NCBI RefSeq assembly: GCF_021390395.1
Contig: NZ_JAJUWT010000009.1
Location: 1 to 64,000, forward strand
From: Saccharothrix sp. S26
Lineage (GTDB): Bacteria > Actinomycetota > Actinomycetes > Mycobacteriales > Pseudonocardiaceae
DNA length: 64,000 nucleotides
Direction of reading: 5' to 3'
A program made the translations under genes and the position numbers. The notes under the pieces were generated by a model. That model was not told the origin of the DNA. It saw only the letters and a list, made by a program, of their open reading frames with translations, and did no database searches. Every line of letters starts with the position of its first letter. Position 1 is the stretch's first letter. Positions 39,527 through 47,222 of the stretch are shown piece by piece.

Positions 39527-40530
39527 GACCGAGGGGAACAGCTTTTCGTCTGGCCGGCGAACACGTCGCCGCGGATGGCGTGCGGATCCCAGATCACGGG
39601 AGCACCTGCCAATCCGTTGCCGTTGTACTTGCTGCCCAAGGCATAAATGTCCACCCACGTGGAGGCGAGGACACCGTGCCCCTCGGAGCAGTAGTCGTGC
39701 ACGATCGCGTAATCGTCGTTGCTGCCGCCGCCCGGCGCGCCTTCGCCGTAATCGACGAACTCGACCGAACCGCAGCCGTCCAGCGTCCACACCTCGAAGC
39801 CGTCGTCGTGAGCGGCCGAGGCCGGGCTCGCCGCCTGGGCGTGCAGCAACGGGGCCGAGGTCGGGTCGACCCCGCGCAGGTTCACGTAGAGCTGCCCGTC
39901 GGGGAAGTGCCCAGCGTTGCGGTGCGCCCAGTGCAGCGCCAGAGCGGTCTTGCCCACGCCCGCCATCCCGTCGATCACGGCCGTCGGCGTGTCGTGCAGC
40001 AACACGTCGAGCGCGTCCAACTCGGCGTGCCGCCCGCTGAACCGCGGGCTGTGCCGCACGACCTCGTCGTGGAACCAGTCGGAGACGACCAGCACGAGCG
40101 GTGCGGTCGACTCGCCGAGCGCGGCCTTCACCGGTGGGGCGTCGAGCAAGCGGAACGCGTGGTTGACCGCGACCCCGACCACCCCGTGGTCGTCGAACTG
40201 CACCTCGCCCGCGTGCACCGCCACCCGCAGCCGCATCCGCCCCGCGGCCCCGCGCCCGGCGTCGTGCCCGCGCACCTCGGCCAGCAGAGCGTCCGGCAAC
40301 ACCTCCGTGAACAGGCCCTTCACCACGTCCGGCGGGGCCGGCACGAGCACGCCGTCACCCCGGTCCTCGTGGTGGCACGCCTCCCACGGGATGCCGCACG
40401 CCCGGAACGCCGAGAGCAAGGCCGAGTACAGCCCGTCGCGCACCGCGACCCGGTCGCGGTTGGAGCGGCCCTGATCGCCGAAGCCGGCGACGTCGACAGC
40501 CGGCACGGTGCGGTGGACGGCAGGCTTCAC
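39469..40530 (-). pseudogene. chimeric relic: cyclase-like/NB-ARC N-terminus joined to secreted-protein tail
   Basis: From GTG 40530 the frame reads [20 protein letters not shown] and [20 protein letters not shown], a nucleotide-cyclase-like domain common in actinomycete NB-ARC regulators, followed by the P-loop [18 protein letters not shown] and YVNLRG. At about residue 245 it changes abruptly to [20 protein letters not shown] and [15 protein letters not shown], which looks like the mature part of a small secreted protein beginning just after a signal-peptidase site. The rest of NB-ARC and any effector domain are gone. The end runs antisense into the SDR gene by 58 bases. A deletion fused two genes. 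Confidence 0.6.
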
Positions 40531-40637
40531 ACTCGCACTATCGGCCCACCCGGGCACCGCGTTCCCGACGAGGCGGTCTGGCACCGCGGTGCCGGGTGTC
40601 GCTCGCGCCGTACGGGGACGGGTGACAGGGTGGACCG

Positions 40638-41396
40638 GTGTTGAACGAGGTGGCGGACGGTGTCTGGGACCGGCAGAGCGGGTGGGTGTGGAGCAACGCC
40701 GTCGTGGTGCGCGGGGAGGGCGGGTTGGTCCTGGTCGATCCCGGCATCGACGGGGCCGACCTCGACCAGCTCGCCGATGACGTGGACCGGCTCGGGGTGC
40801 CGGTGGTCGCCGGGTTCTCCACCCATCCCCACTGGGACCACCTGCTGTGGCACCCCCGGTTCGGGGACGTGCCGCGTTACGCCACCGCAGCGTGCGCGCA
40901 GGTGGCCGGTGAGGCTCGGGAGCGGGCGCGGGACATGGCCGCGCGGAGCGCGGAGGGCGTCCCGCTCGACCTGATCGGGCGCCTCACCCCGCTGCCCGCG
41001 GACGGTGGGCCGGTGCCGGGTGAGGTCGTCGAGCACCAGGCGCACGCCGTCGGCCACGCCGCGCTGCTGCTCGCCGACCGCCGCGTCCTGATCGCCGGTG
41101 ACATGCTCTCCGACGTCCTGATCCCGCTGCTGGACCCCCGCCGGTCCGGTCAGGTGGAGGTCTACGCGGCGGCGCTCGACCGGTTGGGCGAGGTCGCCCG
41201 GCAGGTCGACGTCGTGGTCCCGGGGCACGGGTCCGTCGCCGAGGGTGCCGAGGTGGCGGCCCGCGTCGCGGCCGATCGCGCCTACGTCGAGGCGTTGCGG
41301 CGCGGCGAGGAGCCGGTTGACGTGCGGCTCGAACAGGAGTGGCTCGCCGCCGCGCACCAGGCGAACCTGCACCAGGCTCGACGCTCCGTCGGGTAA
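40638..41396 (+). CDS. metallo-beta-lactamase-fold hydrolase
   Basis: A 252-residue MBL-fold protein. The metal site [14 protein letters not shown] gives HxHxDH; a later His in [22 protein letters not shown] with its Asp, and PGHGSV, complete it. VLVDPGIDG is the family's first strand motif. No signal peptide, so a cytoplasmic thioesterase, lactonase or phosphodiesterase-type hydrolase is more likely than a beta-lactamase. GTG start at 40638, divergent from the chimeric relic. Confidence 0.88.
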   Translation: MLNEVADGVWDRQSGWVWSNAVVVRGEGGLVLVDPGIDGADLDQLADDVDRLGVPVVAGFSTHPHWDHLLWHPRFGDVPRYATAACAQVAGEARERARDMAARSAEGVPLDLIGRLTPLPADGGPVPGEVVEHQAHAVGHAALLLADRRVLIAGDMLSDVLIPLLDPRRSGQVEVYAAALDRLGEVARQVDVVVPGHGSVAEGAEVAARVAADRAYVEALRRGEEPVDVRLEQEWLAAAHQANLHQARRSVG

Positions 41397-41458
41397 TGAC
41401 CTCCGGTGACGGTCCGGGGCACGCCCCGCGGGACGGCCCGGGTGCGGGGTGACGGGGG

Positions 41459-42733
41459 TCAGGCCAGGCGCGGCCACAGGTGGGCGAGGGTGGCGGCTCC
41501 GGCGAGCAGCACGTCGACCGACACGCGCTCGTCGCTGTCGTGCCACCGGTCTTCGGGCAGGCCGGTGCCGAAGAACACGACCGGCGCGTCCAGGCTCCGC
41601 GCCAGCAGTTCCGCCGGCCCGCCGCCCGCGTTGCCCATGCGGCCCGGTGGGGCGCCGAACCCGTCGTGGACGGCGGCGGCGAGGGCGTCGAGCGCGGGGT
41701 GGTCCTCCGGGGTGCGGTACGGCTGCTGCCCGTTCTCCTCGGCGACGGTCAGCTCGTGGCGCACGCGGTCGCTGAGGTGCTCGGCGACCCAGTGCCGAAG
41801 CTTCGCGGCCACGGCGGCGACCGTCTGGTCGGGCACCGTGCGGATGCTCAGGTCGGCGACGGCGACGGCGGGGGTCGCGGCCCTCGGCACGCCGACCGGG
41901 TCACCGGCGACCACGGTGAGCACCTCGGCCGCCGGTCGCGCCCACAGCCGTTCCAGCACCGTGAACCCCGCCTCGCCGCCGACGCTGCGCGTGTCGGACC
42001 GGGCCGGCCAGTCCTCGGTGAACGGCAGCGCGGCCAGGTCCGCGCGCACCCGATCGGACGGGTGCACCACGTCGTCGTAGAACCCGGGCAAGGCGATGCA
42101 CCCCTTGTCGTCGTGCAGCCGTCCGAACAACTTGCACAGCTCCTCGACGGGGTTGGGCGCGGGCCCGGACACCGCGCCGCTGTGCACGTCGCGCACCGGG
42201 CCGTGCACCTCCAGGTAGGCGTTGACCTGCCCTCGCACGCTGGTGCAGATCGCGGGGTGGTCGGCCCGCCACAGCAGGGTGTCGGAGAACACCACCAGGT
42301 CGACGTCGAGCCGGTCGCGGTGGTCCTCGACCAGCCGCGCCAAGTGCGGTGACCCGGCTTCCTCCAAGCCCTCGACGAGGAACTTGAGGTTGACCGCGGG
42401 TGCGCCGCGACCGGTCGCGGCCAGGTGGGCCCGCACACCCCAGAGGTGGGCGAGAACATGTCCTTTGGCGTCGGAGGCTCCTCGCCCGTAGAGGCGTCCG
42501 TCGCGCAGCGCCGGTTCGAACGGCGGTGTCTCCTCCCACTGCGCGTAGACCGCGGGCCCGGTGTCGCGCAGTGCCGCGGCGAGCCAGTTCGCCGACCGGA
42601 GCAGGTCGATCCCGTGCTCGGGCACCCCGGCGACCGAACGCGGGCGCACCCACCCGATGAGCTCCTCGACGATCCGGTCCCGGTGCTCGGCCAGGTAGTC
42701 GTGCACGCGGCTGTTCGGCCTCGCGGGTGCCAT
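41459..42733 (-). CDS. M20-family peptidase missing its first metal-binding segment
   Basis: A 424-residue M20/ArgE/CNDP-type dipeptidase by its motifs PPFEPALRDGRLYGRGASDAKG, LVEGLEEAGS (catalytic Glu) and a late His in LPEDRWHDSDERV. In relatives, a strand ending GHxDVxP supplies the first zinc His and a catalytic Asp between the VYAxW motif and the WE-PPFEP motif. Here AVYAQW runs directly into EETPPFEP near residue 66, so about 20-25 residues including GHxDV are absent. Reading frame is kept. The protein is probably inactive or has a changed role. Start 42733 chosen for GAGGA upstream; an earlier ATG at 42793 is possible. Confidence 0.8.
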   Translation of the reverse strand: MAPARPNSRVHDYLAEHRDRIVEELIGWVRPRSVAGVPEHGIDLLRSANWLAAALRDTGPAVYAQWEETPPFEPALRDGRLYGRGASDAKGHVLAHLWGVRAHLAATGRGAPAVNLKFLVEGLEEAGSPHLARLVEDHRDRLDVDLVVFSDTLLWRADHPAICTSVRGQVNAYLEVHGPVRDVHSGAVSGPAPNPVEELCKLFGRLHDDKGCIALPGFYDDVVHPSDRVRADLAALPFTEDWPARSDTRSVGGEAGFTVLERLWARPAAEVLTVVAGDPVGVPRAATPAVAVADLSIRTVPDQTVAAVAAKLRHWVAEHLSDRVRHELTVAEENGQQPYRTPEDHPALDALAAAVHDGFGAPPGRMGNAGGGPAELLARSLDAPVVFFGTGLPEDRWHDSDERVSVDVLLAGAATLAHLWPRLA

Positions 42734-43121
42734 CGGCTCATCCTCGTCACGAAACCACCGGACAGCTGGACGGAGGAGCCCGTGATCATCCACAACCGTC
42801 GTAGGAGCGCTGGAATACCACCATCCGACCTGCGCAAACCGGTTTCGGGCGGTGTGCTCAGCGGCGCTGGTCGGTGGTCGCCGGTAGGCTCGTGGCGTTG
42901 CGCGCCGACGTCGTCACCGGTCACGTAGAACCGGAACCACAGCATGCCGCGCACGCCCAGTTCACCGGCGTCCGGCCAGGTCCTCGTGCCGACCGCGCCC
43001 CCCGCTGACGCCACCCACCGCCGGACTCCAGTCCTCGAAGGGCTGCTCCACGTGTCAACGCTGTTCACCCGAAGCCCTCGACGCCTGGGGTTTCCACGAT
43101 CACGCGGCGAGGGGACCGGGC
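42734..43121. other. mostly non-coding, possible relic
   Basis: A 388-base stretch. A minus-strand frame around 42890-43050 contains GGAVGTRTWPDAGELGVRG and MLWFRFYV, faintly like the end of a secreted glycosidase, but no start or domain is defined. Otherwise nothing recognised. Confidence 0.3.
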
Positions 43122-43364
43122 TCACCTGCCGCCGTGGCCGGGCTCCGGGCGGCGCTTCGGCACCCGCACGTTGACGATGTTGGCGGTGTCCAGCACGGAG
43201 GTGGTCCGGTCGGGCCGCATCACCGGCACCCACTCGTGCCCGGTCTGCGGGTCGACCACGTGCGGGCCGGTGACGATGCCGCGCACGTAGACGGTCGGGT
43301 GCATGACGTCGGGGTTGAGGTAGGTGACGATGGCGCCGCGGGCGGGGCACGGGGTGGGGGCCAT
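43122..43364 (-). CDS. hypothetical protein, 80 aa
   Basis: An 80-codon frame with strong third-position GC, containing GAIVTYLNPDVMHPTVYVRG, HVVDPQTGHEWVPVMRPDR and TANIVNVRVPKRR. It is strand-rich and basic at the C-terminus, with no signal peptide. No ribosome site is obvious at ATG 43364, so the start is uncertain. No family recognised. Confidence 0.45.
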   Translation of the reverse strand: MAPTPCPARGAIVTYLNPDVMHPTVYVRGIVTGPHVVDPQTGHEWVPVMRPDRTTSVLDTANIVNVRVPKRRPEPGHGGR

Positions 43365-43445
43365 GGCGGGTCCAGTGGTCGGACGGGTCGCCGGCTGTTC
43401 GACGTGCCGCTGGAGTACCCCGACCGGACCGGTGAAACACCCGAT

Positions 43446-43484
43446 CGTGGCCCGACCCCTCGAACGATCGGGGGTCGGGCCACG
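43446..43484. terminator. hairpin terminator
   Basis: CGTGGCCCGACCCC (43446-43459) pairs perfectly with 43471-43484; 11-base loop. It lies 24 bases beyond the stop of the 48-residue gene and would end minus-strand transcripts. Confidence 0.65.
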
Positions 43485-43507
43485 TCGGGCGGGCGCCGCC
43501 GGCGGGT

Positions 43508-43654
43508 TCAGCTCGGTGGCGAGGTCTGGTCGTCCGGGCTGTCGCTGGGCGGCCGTTCGGACACCTCGCGCTCGGTGTCGGTCAGTGGTGTGCCGCTCGC
43601 CTCTTCCGCCGCGCCGCGTTCCACGGTCTCTTCATCACGCCGGGGTTCGGTCAT
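43508..43654 (-). CDS. 48-residue acidic, disordered small protein
   Basis: An AAGGA ribosome site precedes ATG 43654. The 48-residue product opens MTEPRRDEETVERGAAEE and ends SDSPDDQTSPPS; it is highly acidic, Pro/Ser-rich and certainly unstructured alone. Codon bias is coding-like, and a terminator follows its stop. Function unknown; small acidic proteins of this kind are often overlooked. Confidence 0.5.
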   Translation of the reverse strand: MTEPRRDEETVERGAAEEASGTPLTDTEREVSERPPSDSPDDQTSPPS

Positions 43655-43748
43655 CGCAGGTCCTTCGTTCACGGGTCCGGACCGACCGGCTACCCCGTTC
43701 CCGGGGCGGCAACCGGATCGCCCGTGGCGGCGAGCGGCAGGGCGGAGG

Positions 43749-44192
43749 TCACCACCAGGCGGTGGCGTTGTTCGCGGTGCAGGTCCCGTTCGGGTCGGCC
43801 ACGTAGCAGGCGCGGAAGGCCCTGTTCGGGTCCGTGCTCGTCGGGTAGGCCTGCGTGTAGTTGCGGCTGCCCGCCGTGTAGGTGGAGAAGTCGTCCGCGA
43901 TCCGGTCGCCGTTCAGGTCGACCTCGAAGCGGATGAACTCCGGGCCGGTGTAGTCGAGGATCCGGCCCCAGCCGTACTGCGCGCCGCCGCAGTTGCCGTA
44001 GCGGACCTGGACGACCCGGTTGTCGACGGTGCGCTGGACCGCGGTGAGCGGGTTGGTGCACGTCGCGGGGTCGCTCCACCACGGTGCGGCCGCGGCGGCC
44101 GAGGCCGAGGCGGACCCGGCCGTGGCGGCGAGCAGCGCGGTGGTCGTGGCGGCGGTGGCCAGGACGGCGGCCACCTTCGTCGTGTTCCTCAT
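43749..44192 (-). CDS. secreted protein, 147 aa, unknown
   Basis: An exported protein. ATG 44192 follows AGGGGGAA. The signal peptide (VAAVLATAATTTALLAATAG) is cleaved near ASASA. The mature part has four Cys (ATCTNP, GNCGG, ACYVAD, GTCTAN) and strand-like VVQVRYGNCGGAQYGWGRI, EFIRFEVDLNGDRIADDF. It ends in NATAWW. I do not recognise the family; it resembles small Cys-stabilised secreted actinomycete proteins. Confidence 0.65.
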   Translation of the reverse strand: MRNTTKVAAVLATAATTTALLAATAGSASASAAAAAPWWSDPATCTNPLTAVQRTVDNRVVQVRYGNCGGAQYGWGRILDYTGPEFIRFEVDLNGDRIADDFSTYTAGSRNYTQAYPTSTDPNRAFRACYVADPNGTCTANNATAWW

Positions 44193-44532
44193 CGTTCCCC
44201 CTGGTGTCGTTTCGACGGGGCGGTCGGCGCTCGGCAACTCGGCGCTCCGGCACAGCCCGTGTCGTCGCTCCCCCGCCGACACGAGCGCTTCACCGCCCGT
44301 CCCCATAGTCGCACCACTACGGGAGGATTGACACCAACACGATCGGGTGAATGTGGCCGCTTCTTGCTGCGCAGCGCTACCACAGTGGGGGCCGGCGATC
44401 CCGACCGTCCACATTGGACTCTTTCACCGGATCGGAACGGCGAAGGGATGCGGCGGACGGGCGTTGCGCGCGTTCGCGGGCGGCCGTTAGCGTGCCGAGA
44501 ATGCTCGCCGCCCTTCGTCACGGAGGAGAACA
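44193..44532. other. divergent promoter region of two secreted-protein genes
   Basis: A 340-base region between divergent secreted-protein genes. TTGACA occurs at about 44327 reading toward the CBM2 gene, but no good -10 follows at the right distance. No CebR-like palindrome is seen here. Confidence 0.35.
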
Positions 44533-44964
44533 GTGGAGCTCAAGAACGCGTTGTCGGCCGTCCTGCCGGCCGTGGCCGGTGTGATCGCGCTGTCCACCAC
44601 GGCTGCCGCCGCGCCCGAGCCCGGGAACGTCCGGGCCCAAGCCCAGTTCGAGTGCCGCTTCGAGTACACCATCCAGGATTTCGGGTTCGGCTTCAACGCC
44701 CTGCTGAAGGTGACCAACAACGGCCCGGACCCGGTGAGCGGCTGGTGGGTCGAGTTCGACCTGTCCCCCGACGCCCTGATCCAGACCACCTACGGCGGCC
44801 GGTTCACCTCCTACACCGGCCACATCCAGGTCAACTCCCCCGACTGGCTGCCCACCCTGGCCCCCGGCCGGTACGCCAACGTCGGGTTCAACGGCCGCAA
44901 GCCCGTGGGCACCAGCGTCACGGCCACCAACGTCACCCTCAACGACGTGCCCTGCACCGCCTGA
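44533..44964 (+). CDS. secreted stand-alone CBM2-like carbohydrate-binding protein
   Basis: A 143-residue exported protein starting GTG after GGAGGAG. The signal peptide ends near TTAAAAP. The mature part is a CBM2-like beta-sandwich: CRFEYTIQDFGFGFNALLKV, TNNGPDPVSGWWVEFDLSPD, INSPDWLP-like VNSPDWLPTLAPGRYANVGFNG and a closing Cys in VPCTA pairing with the first. There is no catalytic domain; free CBMs can loosen or tag cellulose or chitin. It ends nine bases before the convergent reductase gene. Confidence 0.75.
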   Translation: MELKNALSAVLPAVAGVIALSTTAAAAPEPGNVRAQAQFECRFEYTIQDFGFGFNALLKVTNNGPDPVSGWWVEFDLSPDALIQTTYGGRFTSYTGHIQVNSPDWLPTLAPGRYANVGFNGRKPVGTSVTATNVTLNDVPCTA

Positions 44965-44973
44965 CGCCGGAAC

Positions 44974-45918
44974 TCACAGGTCGAGCACCAGCCGAGGGCC
45001 GCGCGACCTCGACACGCAGATCATCATCACGTCGCAGGCCACCCGCTCCTCGGCGTTCAGCACGGAGTCCCGGTGGTCCGGAACGCCTTGCAGCACAACG
45101 GTCTCGCACGTGCCGCAGGTCCCTTCCCGGCACGAGGACAGCACCGCGACCCCGGCTTGTTCCACCGCGTGCAGGATCGACCCACCTTCCGGCACCACCA
45201 CGGTCCGACCCGACCGGGCCAGCTCGACCTCGAACGACGTGCGCTCGCCGTCGTCGGCCTCGGGCGTGAAGCGCTCGACGTGCAGCCGGGCCGGTGCACG
45301 CCGCTCCACGGCGGCGAGCAGGGGTTCCGGCCCGCAGCAGTAGACCTCGGCGTCGGCCACCAGGAACGAGTCCAGGTCCAGCAACCCGGACTCGTCCTGT
45401 GGCCGCACGAGCACCCGTTCGCCGTACCGCTCGCGCAGTTCGGCGGCGAACGCCATGGACGACCGCGTCCGCCCGCCGTACAGCAACCGCCACCACGCGC
45501 CACGAGCCGCGACGGCCTCGACCATGGGCACGAGCGGCGTGATGCCGATGCCGCCCGCGATGAACAGGTAGCGTTCGGCCGCCACCAGCGGGAAGTGGTT
45601 GCGGGGCCCGCGGACGCGCACCGTGCGACCTTCGGCGAGCGCCGCGTGCACGTGCCGGGAACCGCCGCGCCCCGCGGGCTCGTGCAGCACCGCCACCTGG
45701 AACACCGAGCGGTCCGCCGGGTCGCCGCACAGCGAGTACTGGCGCACGAGGTCCGGCGCGAGCACCAGGTCCACGTGGGCGCCGGGTTCCCAGGCGGGCA
45801 GCGGTTCGCCGCGCGGGTGGCGCAGGGTCAGCCGCACGACGCCGTCGGCGACGACCTCCTTGCGCTCCAGCAGCACGTCGAACTCCACCAGGGCACGCGG
45901 CTCGGCGGACACGGTCAT
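44974..45918 (-). CDS. PDR/VanB-type oxygenase reductase (FMN, NAD, plant-type [2Fe-2S])
   Basis: A 314-residue electron-transfer protein. Order of domains: flavin-binding with RQYSLCGDP; nucleotide-binding with FIAGGIGITPLVPMVE and YCCGPEPLL; C-terminal [2Fe-2S] with SSCREGTCGTCETVVLQG and a later Cys. This is the vanillate demethylase/phthalate dioxygenase reductase architecture. It is last in an operon with a Rieske oxygenase, to which it passes electrons from NADH. Confidence 0.92.
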   Translation of the reverse strand: MTVSAEPRALVEFDVLLERKEVVADGVVRLTLRHPRGEPLPAWEPGAHVDLVLAPDLVRQYSLCGDPADRSVFQVAVLHEPAGRGGSRHVHAALAEGRTVRVRGPRNHFPLVAAERYLFIAGGIGITPLVPMVEAVAARGAWWRLLYGGRTRSSMAFAAELRERYGERVLVRPQDESGLLDLDSFLVADAEVYCCGPEPLLAAVERRAPARLHVERFTPEADDGERTSFEVELARSGRTVVVPEGGSILHAVEQAGVAVLSSCREGTCGTCETVVLQGVPDHRDSVLNAEERVACDVMMICVSRSRGPRLVLDL

Positions 45919-45930
45919 CGGGTCTCCTGT

Positions 45931-46152
45931 TCAGACGAGGGCGCCGGCCGGCCGCCGGTCGGGTGGCGGTGGCGCGGCCACCGGCGGTCGGTGGCCCTCC
46001 GGGTGGGCCAGCAGCCAGTCCCACAGCTCCACCGGGTCCTCCGAGTCGTGCTCGGCTCCGCAGTGGCACACGCCCACCAGCAGGTCGGTGCCCAGCTTCC
46101 AGTGGACGCGGTAGACCGCGTCGCCGCGCAGCATCGCGACCCGCTCGTTCAT
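45931..46152 (-). CDS. 73-residue CHCGA-containing protein between Rieske oxygenase and reductase
   Basis: A small protein opening MNERVAMLRGDAVYRVHWK and containing VGVCHCGAEHDSEDPVELWD, with a Pro-rich tail. Its ATG overlaps the stop of the Rieske gene (ATGA) and it ends 13 bases before the reductase start, so it is co-translated with both. The CxC pair plus His could bind a metal. It may be an accessory or assembly factor. No family recognised. Confidence 0.65.
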   Translation of the reverse strand: MNERVAMLRGDAVYRVHWKLGTDLLVGVCHCGAEHDSEDPVELWDWLLAHPEGHRPPVAAPPPPDRRPAGALV

Positions 46153-47201
46153 ACCGCGACGCCCTTCGCGGGGTCGTCGGCTTCGGCCGCCATGCGCTTG
46201 AGGATGCGGCGCGCGGCGAGCCCGCCGGTGTCGATGTTGATCGACAGCTCCTGGTAGTCCGGCGGCTCGGCCTGGATCACCCGCTCCAGGATGTCGAGCG
46301 CGGTGACGTCCTGGAGCACGACCGTGCGGTTGCTCTCCCGCAGGAAGTCCGACACCTCCTGGTCGTCCAGCGCGAAGTCCCGTGCCACGGCCCAGAAGTC
46401 GTGCGTGCTGTGCTCGGTCTCCGGCGTGATGGCGTAGACGACCTCGACGTGGAAGCCGTGCGGGTCCGAGCCGTCGGCCTCGGGCAGCACGCCGACCGGC
46501 GCGACCCGGCTGTGCAGCAGGTACAGGCACGGCGGGTGGTACTCGATGTCCTGCCAGCGCGTGATGCGGCCGTCGATCCCGGTGGACTTGGCGTAGAACG
46601 GCGGGCACGCGGCGTCGGCCATGTGCCTGCTGACGTAGATCACCCGGTTGTCCTCGTCGACCTCGGTGGTGATGGGCGTGTTCGCGACCTCGGGCGTGCC
46701 GATGTACCCGCCGTGCAGGTAGGTCTCGTGCGACAGGTCCATCAGGTTGTCCACCAGCAGCTCGTACCGCGCCGCCAACGGCTCCATCCCGCTGACCGTC
46801 GTGTAGGCGGGGTCGGCGAGCCAGGGCGCGCGCGGGATCAGCGCCCGGTCGGCGCGGTCGCGGTCGCCGATCCACACCCAGACGAACGAGTCCTGCTCCA
46901 CCACCGGGTAGGACGGCACCCGCGCGGTGCGCGGGATGAGGGCCTGGCCCGGCACGAAGACGCAGCTGCCGGCCTTGTCGTAGGTGAAGCCGTGGTAGCC
47001 GCAGACGATCGTGTCGCCTTCCAACCTGCTCTCCGAGAGCGGGTAGCGCCGGTGCACGCACCGGTCGGCCAGCGCGACCACCTCGCCCGCCTCGCTGCGG
47101 TAGAACACCAGCGGCTCGCCCAGGATCGTCCTGGCGAACAGCTCGCGGCCGATCTCGCGGCCGTAGGCGGCCACGTACCACTGGTTACGCGCGAACGTCA
47201 T
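46149..47201 (-). CDS. Rieske [2Fe-2S] aromatic-ring oxygenase/O-demethylase subunit
   Basis: A 350-residue VanA-type oxygenase. The Rieske motif is CVHRRYPL ... CGYHGFTY (about residues 48-72). The mononuclear-iron site contains DLSHETYLHGGY in the family place. Vanillate O-demethylase-type enzymes and related ring oxygenases share this size. Its partner reductase is in the same operon and an acyl-CoA ligase is upstream, suggesting breakdown of a methoxylated aromatic acid such as a lignin-derived compound. The exact substrate is not readable. Confidence 0.9.
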   Translation of the reverse strand: MTFARNQWYVAAYGREIGRELFARTILGEPLVFYRSEAGEVVALADRCVHRRYPLSESRLEGDTIVCGYHGFTYDKAGSCVFVPGQALIPRTARVPSYPVVEQDSFVWVWIGDRDRADRALIPRAPWLADPAYTTVSGMEPLAARYELLVDNLMDLSHETYLHGGYIGTPEVANTPITTEVDEDNRVIYVSRHMADAACPPFYAKSTGIDGRITRWQDIEYHPPCLYLLHSRVAPVGVLPEADGSDPHGFHVEVVYAITPETEHSTHDFWAVARDFALDDQEVSDFLRESNRTVVLQDVTALDILERVIQAEPPDYQELSINIDTGGLAARRILKRMAAEADDPAKGVAV

Positions 47202-47222
47202 GACTGGTGGTCCTCCTGGGGG

